Assembly: GCF_040616545.1 (NCBI RefSeq)
Contig: NZ_CP156688.1
Coordinates: 1-64,000, forward strand
From: Akkermansia muciniphila
GTDB lineage: Bacteria; Verrucomicrobiota; Verrucomicrobiia; Verrucomicrobiales; Akkermansiaceae
Length of the DNA stretch: 64,000 nt
Direction of reading: 5' to 3'
Part shown: in pieces, positions 1 through 9,646 of the stretch
Layout: the number at the start of each line of letters is the position of its first letter
Numbering within the stretch: position 1 is the first letter of the stretch
Position numbers and translations under genes: made by a program
The notes under the pieces: generated by a model
Told to the model about the DNA's origin: nothing
The model's input: the letters and a program-made list of their open reading frames with translations, nothing else
Database searches by the model: none

Positions 1-1407
1 ATGACGCCGCCATCAGAATTGTCAGCCACGTGGTCCAGGATCACAGGAGCCCTGCAAACAATCATGTCCCCGGAGGTGTATGGATTGTGGTTTCCCAAGT
101 TTTCCCTCCTGGAGGATTCCGGCAAGACGCTGACGCTGGTGTGTGACGATCCCATGGCCGCCCTCTGGGTGGAGAACAGCTACACCCCGGAACTGAAGCA
201 GGCCGCCATGCTGGCCCTGGGCACGGAACGCCAGGTGAAGTTCATCTGCGCGGACGAGGTTGCGTCCATGACGTCTTCCGAAGGCCAGCCGCAAAAACCT
301 TCGTCCCGCACTAAAACGCCCCAGGTCCAGGATTCCCCTGCGGCCCCGGCCAGAAAACCGCGCACCCCGGGGGCACGGGCATCCCTGAATGATTTGTACA
401 CGTTCGATTCCTTCGTGGTTTACGAAGACAGCCGCTTTGCCTACAAGGCAGGCCTGTCCATCGCCCAGTCGGAACGCGCCCTGTTCAATCCCCTGTTCCT
501 GTACGGGAAGTCCGGCGTGGGAAAAACGCACCTGCTCCAGGCCATCGGCCATGAGGTGCTTCACCAGGATTCCTCCGCCAATGTGGTGTACGTTACCGGA
601 GAGCAGTTCGCCAACGAGTTTATTGACGCTTCCCGTACCCAGAACGGACAGAGCTTCGCCAAGCTGCGCCGCAAGTACCGGAAGGCGGACGTCCTGCTGG
701 TGGACGACGTGCAGTTTATTTCCGGCAAGGAGAAGACGGTGGAGGAGTTCCTCCATACGTTTGACGAGCTGTTTCACGCCCATAAGACGATCGTGATCTG
801 CGCGGACGCCGCCGCCTGCGATATTTCCAATCTGGATTCCCGCCTGGCCGCCCGTCTGGAATCCGGCCTTACGGTGGAACTGAACCTTCCGGACGACGAA
901 GCGCGCCTGGAAATCCTGCGCAGCAAGCGCGACCGCGCCGGCATGAATGTTTCAGACGAGATTCTGGAGTTCCTGGCCAGCCGCATCCAGAAGAGCGTGC
1001 GCCGCCTGGAAGGGGCCCTGCTCCGCGTAGCCACTTTTACGTCCCTCTCCGGGGACATGCCGGACATCGCCAAGATCGAACAGCTTCTGCGCGACATCCT
1101 GCGGGAGGAAAACAGCCGCATCCTGACCGTGGATTCCATCCAGAAGCGCGTGGCGGATTTTTATGAGCTCAAGGTGAGCGACCTGACCGGCAAGCGCCGC
1201 CCGAACAGCATCGCCTTCCCCCGCCAGATCGCCATGTACCTGAGCCGCCGCCTGACGGAGTGCTCCCTGAAGGACATCGGCCAGGCTTTCGGCGGCCGTG
1301 ACCACGGCACCGTCATTCACGCCAATAAGCTGGTTGCCTCCCGCATGGAGGAGGATGTGCGCGTGCGGGACATCGTTCTGCGGCTGGAAGAGGATTTGAA
1401 GGATTGA
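1..1407 (+). CDS. dnaA: Chromosomal replication initiator DnaA
   Basis: DnaA is the AAA+ ATPase that binds DnaA boxes at oriC and opens the duplex. Seen here: an N-terminal domain I (about residues 1-85), a variable Ser/Pro/Lys-rich linker (about 90-130), the AAA+ domain with Walker [12 protein letters not shown] and Walker [10 protein letters not shown], and the C-terminal DNA-binding domain with the signature [11 protein letters not shown]. The length of 468 residues is normal for the family. The window begins on the ATG, which fits the convention of numbering a chromosome from dnaA, so the origin probably lies just outside this window or elsewhere. Codon use matches the neighbours. The identification is firm. 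Confidence 0.98.
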   Translation: MTPPSELSATWSRITGALQTIMSPEVYGLWFPKFSLLEDSGKTLTLVCDDPMAALWVENSYTPELKQAAMLALGTERQVKFICADEVASMTSSEGQPQKPSSRTKTPQVQDSPAAPARKPRTPGARASLNDLYTFDSFVVYEDSRFAYKAGLSIAQSERALFNPLFLYGKSGVGKTHLLQAIGHEVLHQDSSANVVYVTGEQFANEFIDASRTQNGQSFAKLRRKYRKADVLLVDDVQFISGKEKTVEEFLHTFDELFHAHKTIVICADAAACDISNLDSRLAARLESGLTVELNLPDDEARLEILRSKRDRAGMNVSDEILEFLASRIQKSVRRLEGALLRVATFTSLSGDMPDIAKIEQLLRDILREENSRILTVDSIQKRVADFYELKVSDLTGKRRPNSIAFPRQIAMYLSRRLTECSLKDIGQAFGGRDHGTVIHANKLVASRMEEDVRVRDIVLRLEEDLKD

Positions 1408-1439
1408 TTCCCTCCCCCTCCGCATCCATGCCTGCCGTG

Positions 1440-1463
1440 CCGGAACAGCCCCGGTTCCGTTTC
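1440..1463 (+). terminator. Weak hairpin after dnaA
   Basis: CGGAAC pairs with GTTCCG across a short GC-rich loop, followed by TTTC. It lies about 30 bases after the dnaA stop. The U-tract is short, so this is a weak intrinsic terminator candidate at best. Confidence 0.3.
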
Positions 1464-1531
1464 AGCATGCATTGCTTTTCAAGCGGCGGGAATGCCTCCG
1501 CGACACAGGGGAGATGCGGGGGAGAATTAGC

Positions 1532-1559
1532 TTGAGGCCGGAGCGGTTTGGATTAGAAT
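1532..1559 (+). promoter_or_regulatory. Candidate sigma-70-type promoter of the exporter operon
   Basis: A TTGAGG hexamer and a TAGAAT hexamer are separated by 16 bases, and the -10 box ends 21 bases before the ATG at 1581. The 5' leader would be very short, consistent with the lack of a clear Shine-Dalgarno sequence there. The call rests only on similarity to the consensus. Confidence 0.4.
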
Positions 1560-1580
1560 CACCCTGTTCCCATTGATTCC

Positions 1581-2516
1581 ATGATTCACGCCGACCAGCT
1601 TTCCAAAGAGTTTGGCCGCTTTCAAGCGGTAAAGAATGCCTCCTTCCAGATTGAAAAGGGGGAGATCGTAGGGTTCCTGGGGCCGAACGGCGCAGGCAAG
1701 ACCACGACTTTACGCATGCTGACCGGCTACCTGCCACCCACTTCCGGCACCGCCACGATTGCAGGGTTCGACATCGTCAAGAATCCCCTGGAGGCGCGCA
1801 AGCACCTGGGCTACCTGCCGGAGCACGTCCCCCTTTACGACGACCAGCGCGTGACGGAGTACCTGAAGTTCCGCGCCAGGCTTAAAGGCATCGGTTCCAA
1901 GCAGATCTGGCCTGCCGTCTCCAAGGTCGTGGAGCAGTGCGGTCTGGAACCCGTGCGCCGCAAGATGATCCGCACCCTTTCCAAAGGCTACCGCCAGCGT
2001 GTGGGCCTGGCGGACGCCCTGCTGGGCGAGCCGGACCTGCTGATTCTGGACGAACCCACCAACGGACTGGACCCCAACCAGATACGCCAGATACGGGAGT
2101 TAATCAAGGGCCTTGCCGCCAACCACACCATTATTCTTTCCACCCACATTCTCAGTGAGGTTGAGATGATCTGCAACAAGGTCATCATTATTGACCAGGG
2201 GACGATCAAGGCCGCGGATACTCCCTCCAACCTGACAGCCAACCTCCGCGCCGCCGGCAAGATCACGCTGGAGTTCCGCGGGGACCTGGCCCAGATCACG
2301 GAAAAGCTGGAAGCCCTGGAACACGTGAAGAAGGTGATCCACGAAGGCACGGACGCCGACGGCTGGCATACGCTGACCGTACGTGCGGAGGCCGGAACGG
2401 ATACCCGCGAGAAGGCCGCGCGCCTCCTTGCGGAACAGTGCTGCCCCCTGCGCCATATTTACCGCCACACCCCCACCCTGGAAGAGGTGTTCGTGGAAAT
2501 GACCCGTAAAGATTAA
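1581..2516 (+). CDS. ABC transporter ATP-binding protein, GldA-like
   Basis: This is a cytoplasmic ATPase subunit of an ABC-2-type exporter. Residues 1-215 form the nucleotide-binding domain: Walker A GPNGAGKTTTL, signature LSKGYRQR and Walker B LLILDEPTNGLDP. The C-terminal 90 residues are an accessory domain of the kind that follows many ABC-2 ATPases. The gene is first in a co-directional cluster with a permease (2566), a GldG-like protein (3385) and a DUF4340-like protein (4984), the arrangement known from GldA/F/G gliding exporters and their non-gliding relatives. The substrate cannot be told from sequence. A gliding role is not implied. Confidence 0.93.
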   Translation: MIHADQLSKEFGRFQAVKNASFQIEKGEIVGFLGPNGAGKTTTLRMLTGYLPPTSGTATIAGFDIVKNPLEARKHLGYLPEHVPLYDDQRVTEYLKFRARLKGIGSKQIWPAVSKVVEQCGLEPVRRKMIRTLSKGYRQRVGLADALLGEPDLLILDEPTNGLDPNQIRQIRELIKGLAANHTIILSTHILSEVEMICNKVIIIDQGTIKAADTPSNLTANLRAAGKITLEFRGDLAQITEKLEALEHVKKVIHEGTDADGWHTLTVRAEAGTDTREKAARLLAEQCCPLRHIYRHTPTLEEVFVEMTRKD

Positions 2517-2565
2517 CCGCCCGTTCCCTCCCCATTCACCACCCCTCATTTTTCCTTTTCTCCCC

Positions 2566-3348
2566 ATGTCTCCGGTACTCACCATTTTCAGAAAAGAACT
2601 CAGAAGCTACCTGACGACCCCGTACGGCTGGGTCATCCTGGCCTTCGTCATGGCGTTGCAGAGCGTTTCCCTGTCCGGCACGCTGAAGGCGTTCCAACTG
2701 GCCCCGCAGAAAGAAGGCATTCTGTTCTTCATCCTGCATTCCCCCATGTTCTGGTTTTACTTCCTGTTCATTTTCCCGCTGCTCACCATGCGCTCCCTGG
2801 CGGAGGAGGAGAAGACGGGAACGCTGGAATCCCTGCTGACCACGCCCATCAAGACCTGGCAGGTGGTCCTGGGCAAGTATTTCTCCGCATACGCCTTTTA
2901 CATCATCCTGTGGCTGCCCATGCTGCTGTACCCCCTGCTGGCGGACTGGTCCAACCTGATCGTGCAGTGGATTTACGGTTATGACGCGGGCATGGTCCTT
3001 TCCTACCGCCTGGCGGACTGGGCCGGGGCGTACGCCATCCTGCTCCTGGTGGGCGCCTGGTTCACGGCCATCGGCATTTTCGCCTCATCCCTGACAGGCA
3101 GCCAGATTATCTCCGGCATTATCACCATCGGTCTGCTGGTGCTGATTTTCTTCATGGGGCTGATTCCCGTGGTATGGGGGGAATTCCCCGCAGCGGGAAT
3201 TTTCCACTACATGTCCTGCTCGGAACATCTGGACCGCTTTTCAGCGGGGCTGATTGATACGCGCCCCATCGTGTTTTACCTGACCATGACCGTCCTGACG
3301 CTGGCCGTCACCATCCGCATCATTGACCACCGCCGCTGGAAGCATTGA
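2566..3348 (+). CDS. ABC-2 type permease, GldF-like
   Basis: This 260-residue integral membrane protein has about six hydrophobic segments and is the usual permease partner of GldA-type ATPases. It begins with the MSPVLTIFRKEL pattern typical of ABC-2 permeases, and the motif RSLAEEEKTGTLE near residue 80 is characteristic of the family. It follows the ATPase gene by 49 bases and precedes the GldG-like gene by 36. The leader before the ATG is almost pure pyrimidine, with no recognisable Shine-Dalgarno sequence. The complex presumably exports or extracts a substrate across the inner membrane; what it moves is unknown. Confidence 0.92.
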   Translation: MSPVLTIFRKELRSYLTTPYGWVILAFVMALQSVSLSGTLKAFQLAPQKEGILFFILHSPMFWFYFLFIFPLLTMRSLAEEEKTGTLESLLTTPIKTWQVVLGKYFSAYAFYIILWLPMLLYPLLADWSNLIVQWIYGYDAGMVLSYRLADWAGAYAILLLVGAWFTAIGIFASSLTGSQIISGIITIGLLVLIFFMGLIPVVWGEFPAAGIFHYMSCSEHLDRFSAGLIDTRPIVFYLTMTVLTLAVTIRIIDHRRWKH

Positions 3349-3384
3349 TTCCCCCTCCCCTTTCACCCTTTTTTATTTTTATCT

Positions 3385-4956
3385 ATGAGCGAAGCACCAG
3401 ATAACCACGCCGCGGCCACGGAAGCCCCCCAGCCCCCCGCCCGCAAGGTCAAACGCCCCTGGATGACCTGGATCAAGCTTTTCCTGCTGTTCCTCATCGT
3501 CGTGTGCCTGAATTACGTGGGCTGCCATGAGTATTACCGCCGGGACCTGACGGAAGACCAGCGTTACGAGATTTCCCAGCAGAGCATCAACATGCTCAAG
3601 TCTCCTGAAATCCAGGACCGCAAGACGCCCGTCAAGGTCACGTTCGCCTTCCTGCGCACCACGCAGAACTACACCCGCATGCGCTCCCTGCTGGAGGAGT
3701 ATGAACGCTACTCCAACGGAAAGGTGAAGGTGGAGTACGTGGACCCGCTCCGCCAGCCGAACAAGGCCCGGGAGATTGCGAACATTTACGGGATTGAGTT
3801 CAAGAAGAACCTGGTCATCATTGACGCCCGGGAAGATACGGAAAAAGCGCTCAAGACGTTTGAAGGCACCCAGGCGGACGCCGCCCACGTGCGCATCCTC
3901 CCCGGTGATTCCTTCGTGGTGTACGCTCCCAGCCCGGACGGCAAGAGCATGAAGGCGGTAGCCCTCCAGATTGAAGACATGATGACCGCCGGCATTTACG
4001 GGGCGGCCAACGGGGAACCCCGCAAGATGTACATCGCAGCGGACAAGAGCAATTTCAACGAGGCCCTGAGCAACAACCAGGAGGAGAGCATCTTCACCAC
4101 CCTGGCCAAAATCTGCCGTTCCGTCAACCTTCAGCTCGTCCCCATCCGCATGAGCGGCCTGAAGGAGATTCCGGAGGACGCCGCGGGCTTCATGATCATC
4201 GGCTCCAAGTATGACCTGTCCCCGCAGGAGGCGGAGGTGCTGCAACGGTACTGGGCGCGCCCGAACGCCGCCGTGCTCGTGATGCTGGACCCCCTCCAGG
4301 ATACGCCCAAGCAGCTGTACCGCTTCCTTCGTGAACAAGGTCTGCGCCCGCAGAATGACCGCGTGATGCTCCGCAACAGGAACAACCGCTCCGTATTTGA
4401 GATTAACGCCATTTTCGCGCCCTCCCTGAACTGCACGCGCGAGTTCTGGAATTCCAGCACCGGGCTGGAAGGAGAAAGCATTTCCCTTATCCTGGATTCC
4501 GATAACGCGGCCATGGAGCAGAAGCGCATCACGCCGTATCCCCTCCTGGTTACGACGGAGGATTATTACGGGGAAACCAAGTACAACCAGTTCCCCGCCA
4601 AGTTTGACCCGCGGGAAGACAATCCCGGCCCCCTGATGATCGGAGCGGCCCTCATCCGCGGCAACGCCGGGGACGTGAACCAGAATAAAACCACCGGGCG
4701 CCTGGTGCTGCTGGGCAATACGGACCTGCTCCAGCCCAGGCAGATCAAGCCGGAACAACGGGACTTCATGCGCACGCTGGTCGGCTGGATGACGGACCGT
4801 GAGGAACTGCGCGGCCTCGGCTCCCGCCATGACCTGACCGTCAAGCTGAACCTGGACCGCAACGCCCTGGGCATTCTGGAACTCCTGACGAACATCGGCC
4901 TTCCCCTGCTGGCGCTGCTGATTGCCCTGATTATCTGGAACACGCGCCGCCATTAA
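3385..4956 (+). CDS. GldG-like ABC-2 auxiliary protein
   Basis: The protein has 523 residues, with a cytoplasmic N-terminus, one membrane segment near residues 30-50 (LFLLFLIVVCLNY), a long extracytoplasmic domain of the ABC-type uncharacterised transport type, and a second membrane segment at the extreme C-terminus just before NTRRH. This single-pass-plus-anchor layout matches GldG, which works with GldA and GldF. Gene order ATPase, permease, GldG, DUF4340 supports the call. The periplasmic domain may couple the exporter to envelope substrates, which is inference. No catalytic motif is evident. Confidence 0.88.
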   Translation: MSEAPDNHAAATEAPQPPARKVKRPWMTWIKLFLLFLIVVCLNYVGCHEYYRRDLTEDQRYEISQQSINMLKSPEIQDRKTPVKVTFAFLRTTQNYTRMRSLLEEYERYSNGKVKVEYVDPLRQPNKAREIANIYGIEFKKNLVIIDAREDTEKALKTFEGTQADAAHVRILPGDSFVVYAPSPDGKSMKAVALQIEDMMTAGIYGAANGEPRKMYIAADKSNFNEALSNNQEESIFTTLAKICRSVNLQLVPIRMSGLKEIPEDAAGFMIIGSKYDLSPQEAEVLQRYWARPNAAVLVMLDPLQDTPKQLYRFLREQGLRPQNDRVMLRNRNNRSVFEINAIFAPSLNCTREFWNSSTGLEGESISLILDSDNAAMEQKRITPYPLLVTTEDYYGETKYNQFPAKFDPREDNPGPLMIGAALIRGNAGDVNQNKTTGRLVLLGNTDLLQPRQIKPEQRDFMRTLVGWMTDREELRGLGSRHDLTVKLNLDRNALGILELLTNIGLPLLALLIALIIWNTRRH

Positions 4957-4983
4957 CTCCACCACGCCCATCACCGGAAGCAC

Positions 4984-7038
4984 ATGCGCACATTCCGCTT
5001 CATCCTTCTTATCCTCGTCACCCTCGCCGCCATCGGCGCGGCGGTGCTCCTGACCGTTGACGGCAACCTGTCCCGCATCATCGGGCGCACCGCCTTCAGT
5101 TCCGGGGAACGGCTTTTCCCCTACACCCGGGAGGAAATGAACGAGGTTTCCTGGATGCGCATCAACTGCGTGGGGGACGTGGCGGAGTTCCGCCGCAGGC
5201 CCAACGGCGTGTGGTGGTGTGAAAAACCGTGGGACGACCGCATGGACCCCCGCGCCGCGGCGGCCATCCTCCAGTATACATACTCCACCAGCATCGTGGA
5301 CGCGCTGCCCCTGCACAAGATTGATTCCGCCTCCCTGAAGGAGTTCGGCGTAAAGACCACGCCCGTCACCATCACCCTGAAGGAGATGAGCGACGACGGC
5401 AAGCGCTCCTCCACCGTGGCCCGCTACACGCTGGGTTCCCTCGCGCCCTGGCTGGTGGATGATCCGGAGAACAAGACCACGGATGACACCACGTACATGC
5501 AGACGGATTTTTACGGGCGGGATACCCGCATCCTGGTGGGCACCGGCAACATCCTGCCCCTGTTCAAGTCCGGCATCCGCCAGCTCCGGGACCACCGCCC
5601 CCTGCTCCTGCACCCGGCCCTGCCCGCCTCCATTGAAATCAATAACCACGGCCAGCGCATCGCCCTGGAACGGAAGGTTCCCGGAGGCCCCTGGAAAATC
5701 ACCTACCCCCTTTCCCTGGATACGGACCCGGCCATGATGGATGTGCTGCTGGGCACCCTCCAGAAGCTGACCGCCGTACGAGTGTACAATCCGGAGGAAA
5801 CCAGCGTGCCGGACATGACGAATGACCAGATCACCTCCGTCTCCATCAGGAATTTCACCGGGCGCCGCACGGAAGACGGAAAGTCGCTGGAAAAAGAGGA
5901 AAATCCCGTCACACTCCGCATTTACCCCCCTTCCGACAACGGGAGCATGTCCGAACTGGTGAAGGCCACCGTTTCCGACCGCAAGGCCGTGTTTGAACTG
6001 GCGCAAACCACAGAGGCCAACAAGGAAGTGCCCGGCGTGCGCAACATTCCGCTGGACCTGGGCCTTCTGCGCTCCAAGCAGCTCACGGACATCGGGGATT
6101 ACAAAATCACCGGACTTTCCATCCGCAAGAGTTTTCAGGATTACCCCACCATCGCCCGTTTCATTCAGGGAGATGAGAAGAAGGGCATCAAGCCCACCTG
6201 GCTGTACACGGCGGAAGGCTCCAGCTACCAGGAGGCCAATCCGGAGCACCTCATCTCTCTCCTGAAAACCGTGAAACTGGGGAAAGTGGCGGGCTTCGCG
6301 TCAGACAAGGCCACGGACCTTTCCGTGTACGGACTGGACAATCCCAGGATGACGCTCACCATGTCCCTGCTGCCCAAGCCCGGTGAAGAGCCCCGCGCCC
6401 CGGTGACGGTCTTCTTCTCCAAGGGAACGGACGGTTCCTGGTATGGCCGCCAGGCCGGAAAGCCCACCGTCGCCATGCTGGATAATGCGTACATGAAGGA
6501 CCTGCTGACGGACGCCCTGGCCTGGAAGAAGAAAAAACTGTTCTCTTTCAGCAGGTTTGACCTTAAGGAAATGCACCTGGAACGCATCGGTTCCGGCGGC
6601 CCGCTCGTCCTGAAATTCGACCGTCTGGACGATTCCTGGACGGCTTCCAAGGACGGGAAGGATGAAACCCTGAACATCAACCCGAACCGGGCCAACCGCT
6701 ACCTGGACGAACTGGAAAAGATGGAGGTAAGCACCTGGCTGCCCTATACCGACGCCAGAGCGCACGAGGCGCTGAAGAATCCCGTTTTCCGCCTGAAACT
6801 GCTCCTCCAGGTTTACAAGGAGGCAGCTCCCGTCCAGGCCCATGACGGCTCCGGCGAGGTCACCTTCGCCGCGGAACCGGAAATGGAGGAAAAAGTCGTC
6901 ACGCTGGAAATAGCCCCGGCAGGAGAGGCCGGATACAGCAGGTTTTATTACGGCAGGGTGAATACCTCCCCGAATTACTTTATCCTGAATATGGACGCCG
7001 TGCGCCTGCTGGGCGCCAGCCTCTCGGAAGACAATTAA
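4984..7038 (+). CDS. DUF4340-type exported protein of the Gld-like cluster
   Basis: This 684-residue protein has an N-terminal hydrophobic segment (FILLILVTLAAIGAAVLL) acting as signal or anchor. The rest is hydrophilic, with repeated beta-rich modules, each containing sections like ALPLHKIDS or LISLLKTVKLGKVAGF that resemble DUF4340 units. Proteins of this type are regularly encoded right after GldG. It is probably a periplasmic or membrane-tethered partner of the exporter. GGAAG nine bases before the ATG is one of the few plausible Shine-Dalgarno sequences in this cluster. Function beyond association with the transporter is unknown. Confidence 0.82.
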   Translation: MRTFRFILLILVTLAAIGAAVLLTVDGNLSRIIGRTAFSSGERLFPYTREEMNEVSWMRINCVGDVAEFRRRPNGVWWCEKPWDDRMDPRAAAAILQYTYSTSIVDALPLHKIDSASLKEFGVKTTPVTITLKEMSDDGKRSSTVARYTLGSLAPWLVDDPENKTTDDTTYMQTDFYGRDTRILVGTGNILPLFKSGIRQLRDHRPLLLHPALPASIEINNHGQRIALERKVPGGPWKITYPLSLDTDPAMMDVLLGTLQKLTAVRVYNPEETSVPDMTNDQITSVSIRNFTGRRTEDGKSLEKEENPVTLRIYPPSDNGSMSELVKATVSDRKAVFELAQTTEANKEVPGVRNIPLDLGLLRSKQLTDIGDYKITGLSIRKSFQDYPTIARFIQGDEKKGIKPTWLYTAEGSSYQEANPEHLISLLKTVKLGKVAGFASDKATDLSVYGLDNPRMTLTMSLLPKPGEEPRAPVTVFFSKGTDGSWYGRQAGKPTVAMLDNAYMKDLLTDALAWKKKKLFSFSRFDLKEMHLERIGSGGPLVLKFDRLDDSWTASKDGKDETLNINPNRANRYLDELEKMEVSTWLPYTDARAHEALKNPVFRLKLLLQVYKEAAPVQAHDGSGEVTFAAEPEMEEKVVTLEIAPAGEAGYSRFYYGRVNTSPNYFILNMDAVRLLGASLSEDN

Positions 7039-7051
7039 CCATTCCTCCCGC

Positions 7052-7828
7052 ATGAGTATTGAGCTGCACACCGTGACCACTTTTCTGGATGGAATCCTCT
7101 CCGTGGATTCCATTCCGGACGCCCCCCGCGCCCTGAACGGCCTTCAACTGGAAAACAGCGGCACTGTTTCCAGGGTGGCCGCCGCCGTGGACGGCTCGGA
7201 ACAGGCCATTCATGCGGCGCTGGACATGGGGGCGGACCTGCTCCTCCTGCACCACGGCATTTTCTGGCAGTCCATGCAGCCCGTTACCGGCATCGCGTAC
7301 CGGAAGCTGAAAGCCGCCATGAACGGGAACCTGGCGATTTACGCCGCCCATCTTCCGCTGGACGTCCACCCCGTGTACGGCAACAACGCCCTGCTGGCCA
7401 AGGCCTGCGGAATCCGGCCATGCTCCAATGAAGGGCTGGACTACCACGGCGTTTCCCTGGGTACGCACGGGGAATTCCCCGGCACGTGCAGGGAACTGGC
7501 GCAGCGGCTGGAAGCCGTCCTGGGCGCTCCCGTGCAGGCTTTCTGGGCGGCTCCCCCGGATGCCCCGGCCGGAGACGTTTTCATCTGTTCCGGAGGGGCC
7601 GGGGATGACCTGGCCCAGGCCGCGGCCCTTGGCTGCCGGACCTACGTTACCGGGGAAGGCTCCCACTGGAACATCCCCATGGCCCGGGAGCTGGGCATCA
7701 ACCTGGTCTTCGGCGGCCACTACTTCACGGAGACGTTCGGCGTGAAGGCCCTGGGGCTTCTTCTCAAGGACGTTTACGGACTGGACTGCACGTTCATTGA
7801 TTTGCCGCCCTCCGCCTACAGCCACTGA
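7052..7828 (+). CDS. Nif3-like dinuclear metal centre protein
   Basis: The protein has 258 residues and belongs to the Nif3/YbgI (GTP cyclohydrolase I type 2) family, which binds two metal ions through conserved His, Asp and Glu residues. Visible motifs are LLLLHHGIFW (metal-binding His pair, near residue 70), IYAAHLPLDVHP (His and Asp), and the C-terminal GHYFTETFGVKAL with His and Glu. It lies 13 bases after the DUF4340 gene, with no Shine-Dalgarno sequence. The biochemical role of the family remains unsettled. The assignment to family is strong. Confidence 0.92.
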   Translation: MSIELHTVTTFLDGILSVDSIPDAPRALNGLQLENSGTVSRVAAAVDGSEQAIHAALDMGADLLLLHHGIFWQSMQPVTGIAYRKLKAAMNGNLAIYAAHLPLDVHPVYGNNALLAKACGIRPCSNEGLDYHGVSLGTHGEFPGTCRELAQRLEAVLGAPVQAFWAAPPDAPAGDVFICSGGAGDDLAQAAALGCRTYVTGEGSHWNIPMARELGINLVFGGHYFTETFGVKALGLLLKDVYGLDCTFIDLPPSAYSH

Positions 7829-7844
7829 CCAAACGCTACGGAGC

Positions 7845-8816
7845 ATGAATCTGACCACGGACGATGCCGACGGAAAAATCCGCCTGGACCAATACCTTGC
7901 CGCCCACCTTCCGGAACTTTCCCGTTCCAGAATCCAGAGCCTGATCAAAAGCGGGGACGTGCTGGTCAACGGCTCCCCGGCCAAGCCCAAAAGCCCCGTT
8001 GGCCGCGGGGATTCCATCACCGTCAGCATTCCGGAGCCGGAACCGGCGGAAGCCCGGCCGCAGGACATCCCGCTGGACATCCTGTATGAGGATGAAGACG
8101 TAGTGGTCATCAACAAGGAAAGCGGCATGGTCGTGCATCCCGCAGCCGGCAACCCGGACGGCACCATCGTGAACGCCCTGCTCCATCATTGCGGGGATCT
8201 TTCCGGCATCGGCGGCGTGGAACGCCCCGGCATCGTCCACCGCCTGGACAAGGACACGTCCGGCTGCCTGGTCATCGCCAAGAATGACGGCGCCCACCAG
8301 TCCCTGACGGCGCAGTTTGCGGCCCGCAGCACGGAAAAACGGTACCTGGCCGTCGTCCAGGGCATTCCCTCCCAGAGTTCCGGCACGGTTTTCACCCACA
8401 TCGGCCGCCACCCCGTCAACCGCCTGAAAATGGCGGTGGTCAATCCGGGCTCCGGGAAAGCCGCCATTACGGATTACGACCTGCTGTGCGCAGATCCCGC
8501 TACGGATTCCTCCCTGGTCCTGTGCACACTGCACACGGGCAGAACGCACCAGATACGCGTGCACATGCTGCACCTGGGCCATCCGCTCATCGGGGACCCC
8601 ATTTACGCCAAACCCGCCCGGCAGAAGGCAAAACCCGGCAGGCTCATGCTCCACGCGTGGCGCCTGGGCTTCGACCACCCGCGCACGGGAAGGCGCATGG
8701 AGTTTGAAGCCCCCATTCCGCCGGAATATACGCCGTGGCTCCAGCTCTTCCCCAACGGGCTCTACGGAGCCATTCCGGAGCCCCGCCCCAAGGAGAAAGA
8801 GGGAGAACAAAGCTGA
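7845..8816 (+). CDS. rluD: RluA-family 23S rRNA pseudouridine synthase, RluD-like
   Basis: The enzyme isomerises uridines in rRNA. An S4 RNA-binding domain occupies residues 1-75 (RLDQYLAAHLPELSRSRIQ). The catalytic domain follows with the HRLDKDTSG motif, whose Asp is the nucleophile, and LHTGRTHQIRVH. I chose the ATG at 7845, since the S4 domain starts right after it and GGAG precedes it; the open frame continues upstream to 7797 but overlaps the preceding gene. Length (323 residues) is normal. RluD rather than RluC is favoured by the S4 domain and overall layout, but is not certain. Confidence 0.9.
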   Translation: MNLTTDDADGKIRLDQYLAAHLPELSRSRIQSLIKSGDVLVNGSPAKPKSPVGRGDSITVSIPEPEPAEARPQDIPLDILYEDEDVVVINKESGMVVHPAAGNPDGTIVNALLHHCGDLSGIGGVERPGIVHRLDKDTSGCLVIAKNDGAHQSLTAQFAARSTEKRYLAVVQGIPSQSSGTVFTHIGRHPVNRLKMAVVNPGSGKAAITDYDLLCADPATDSSLVLCTLHTGRTHQIRVHMLHLGHPLIGDPIYAKPARQKAKPGRLMLHAWRLGFDHPRTGRRMEFEAPIPPEYTPWLQLFPNGLYGAIPEPRPKEKEGEQS

Positions 8817-8861
8817 AGCGTTCCTGTTCCAGGGCCAGGAAGAAGCTCCTCCCCGGCTCCC

Positions 8862-9395
8862 CTATTTTTTCCCAGCCTCCGGCTTGCAATACTTGCGCCA
8901 GTCTTTCAGCAGCGTGGCCGGATGCCCCGTAATGATGACCTTGCCCGTACTGTCCACAATGCCCAGCCGCGGAATAGCGCCTCCCGGCTTGTAGCCGGGA
9001 ATCCCGTTCCCTTTCTTCGGCTTGACGATGGGGAACTTCATCCGCTCCTCCTTGGCCCATGCCTTGGCGGCCTCCTCCGTCTTGTCACAGGAAAACAGCA
9101 CCAGTTCCACATCATCCGTCTGGCGCACCTTGCGGTAAGTCCGCACCACATGGGGCATTTCCCGGCAGCAGGGGCCGCACCAGCTGGCGGAATAAAGGAA
9201 AAGGTAATATTTGGCCTTCGGGTTCGGCCTGTCCTTGGTTAAAAAATCAGCTTTTTCCAGCGCCTTTCCCACAGGAGAAACAGCCGCCTCCGCCCCCTGG
9301 GAGGCGGGAACATCCGCACAGGCGGAGAAAATTCCGCCGGCACTGCATCCGGCAAGCGTGAACATGACAGAGCACAGTTTGATAGATTTTTTCAT
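8862..9395 (-). CDS. TlpA-like exported thioredoxin-fold protein
   Basis: This 177-residue protein has an N-terminal export signal followed by a thioredoxin-like domain whose active site is WCGPCCREMP. A cysteine in TLAGCSAGG could act as a lipobox, suggesting an envelope-anchored reductase or thiol exchange protein. The later PGGAIPRLGIVD segment supplies the cis-proline typical of the fold. I chose the ATG at 9395, because MKKSIKL starts a normal signal peptide; an upstream in-frame start exists at 9455. It is convergent with the rluD-like gene. Substrate unknown. Confidence 0.85.
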   Translation of the reverse strand: MKKSIKLCSVMFTLAGCSAGGIFSACADVPASQGAEAAVSPVGKALEKADFLTKDRPNPKAKYYLFLYSASWCGPCCREMPHVVRTYRKVRQTDDVELVLFSCDKTEEAAKAWAKEERMKFPIVKPKKGNGIPGYKPGGAIPRLGIVDSTGKVIITGHPATLLKDWRKYCKPEAGKK

Positions 9396-9646
9396 ATCAT
9401 CATCATTATCAATGAATGGAATACCAGTCAAGCAAGATTGTTTGACGGGGTGCATTCCGGAAAGGAGAAGGCTGGGGAGGAAGGGCGGCTTTCAAGGCGC
9501 CGGGAAAAAAGCTGAATGGAGGAACGGAAGTTTTCCGCCTGTTTTTCATCTGTTGGGGACCGGGACACCGTCAGACGACTGGACGGCTTCCCGGCCCTGT
9601 AAAAAATTCAGCAGCGGTCGGAACGATGGTCCCTTGATCCCCCCGT

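Noticed and set aside
3379-6249. A 956-residue open frame on the minus strand
   Set aside because: It is antisense to the GldG-like and DUF4340 genes, has no domain, and follows from GC-rich codon use on the plus strand.
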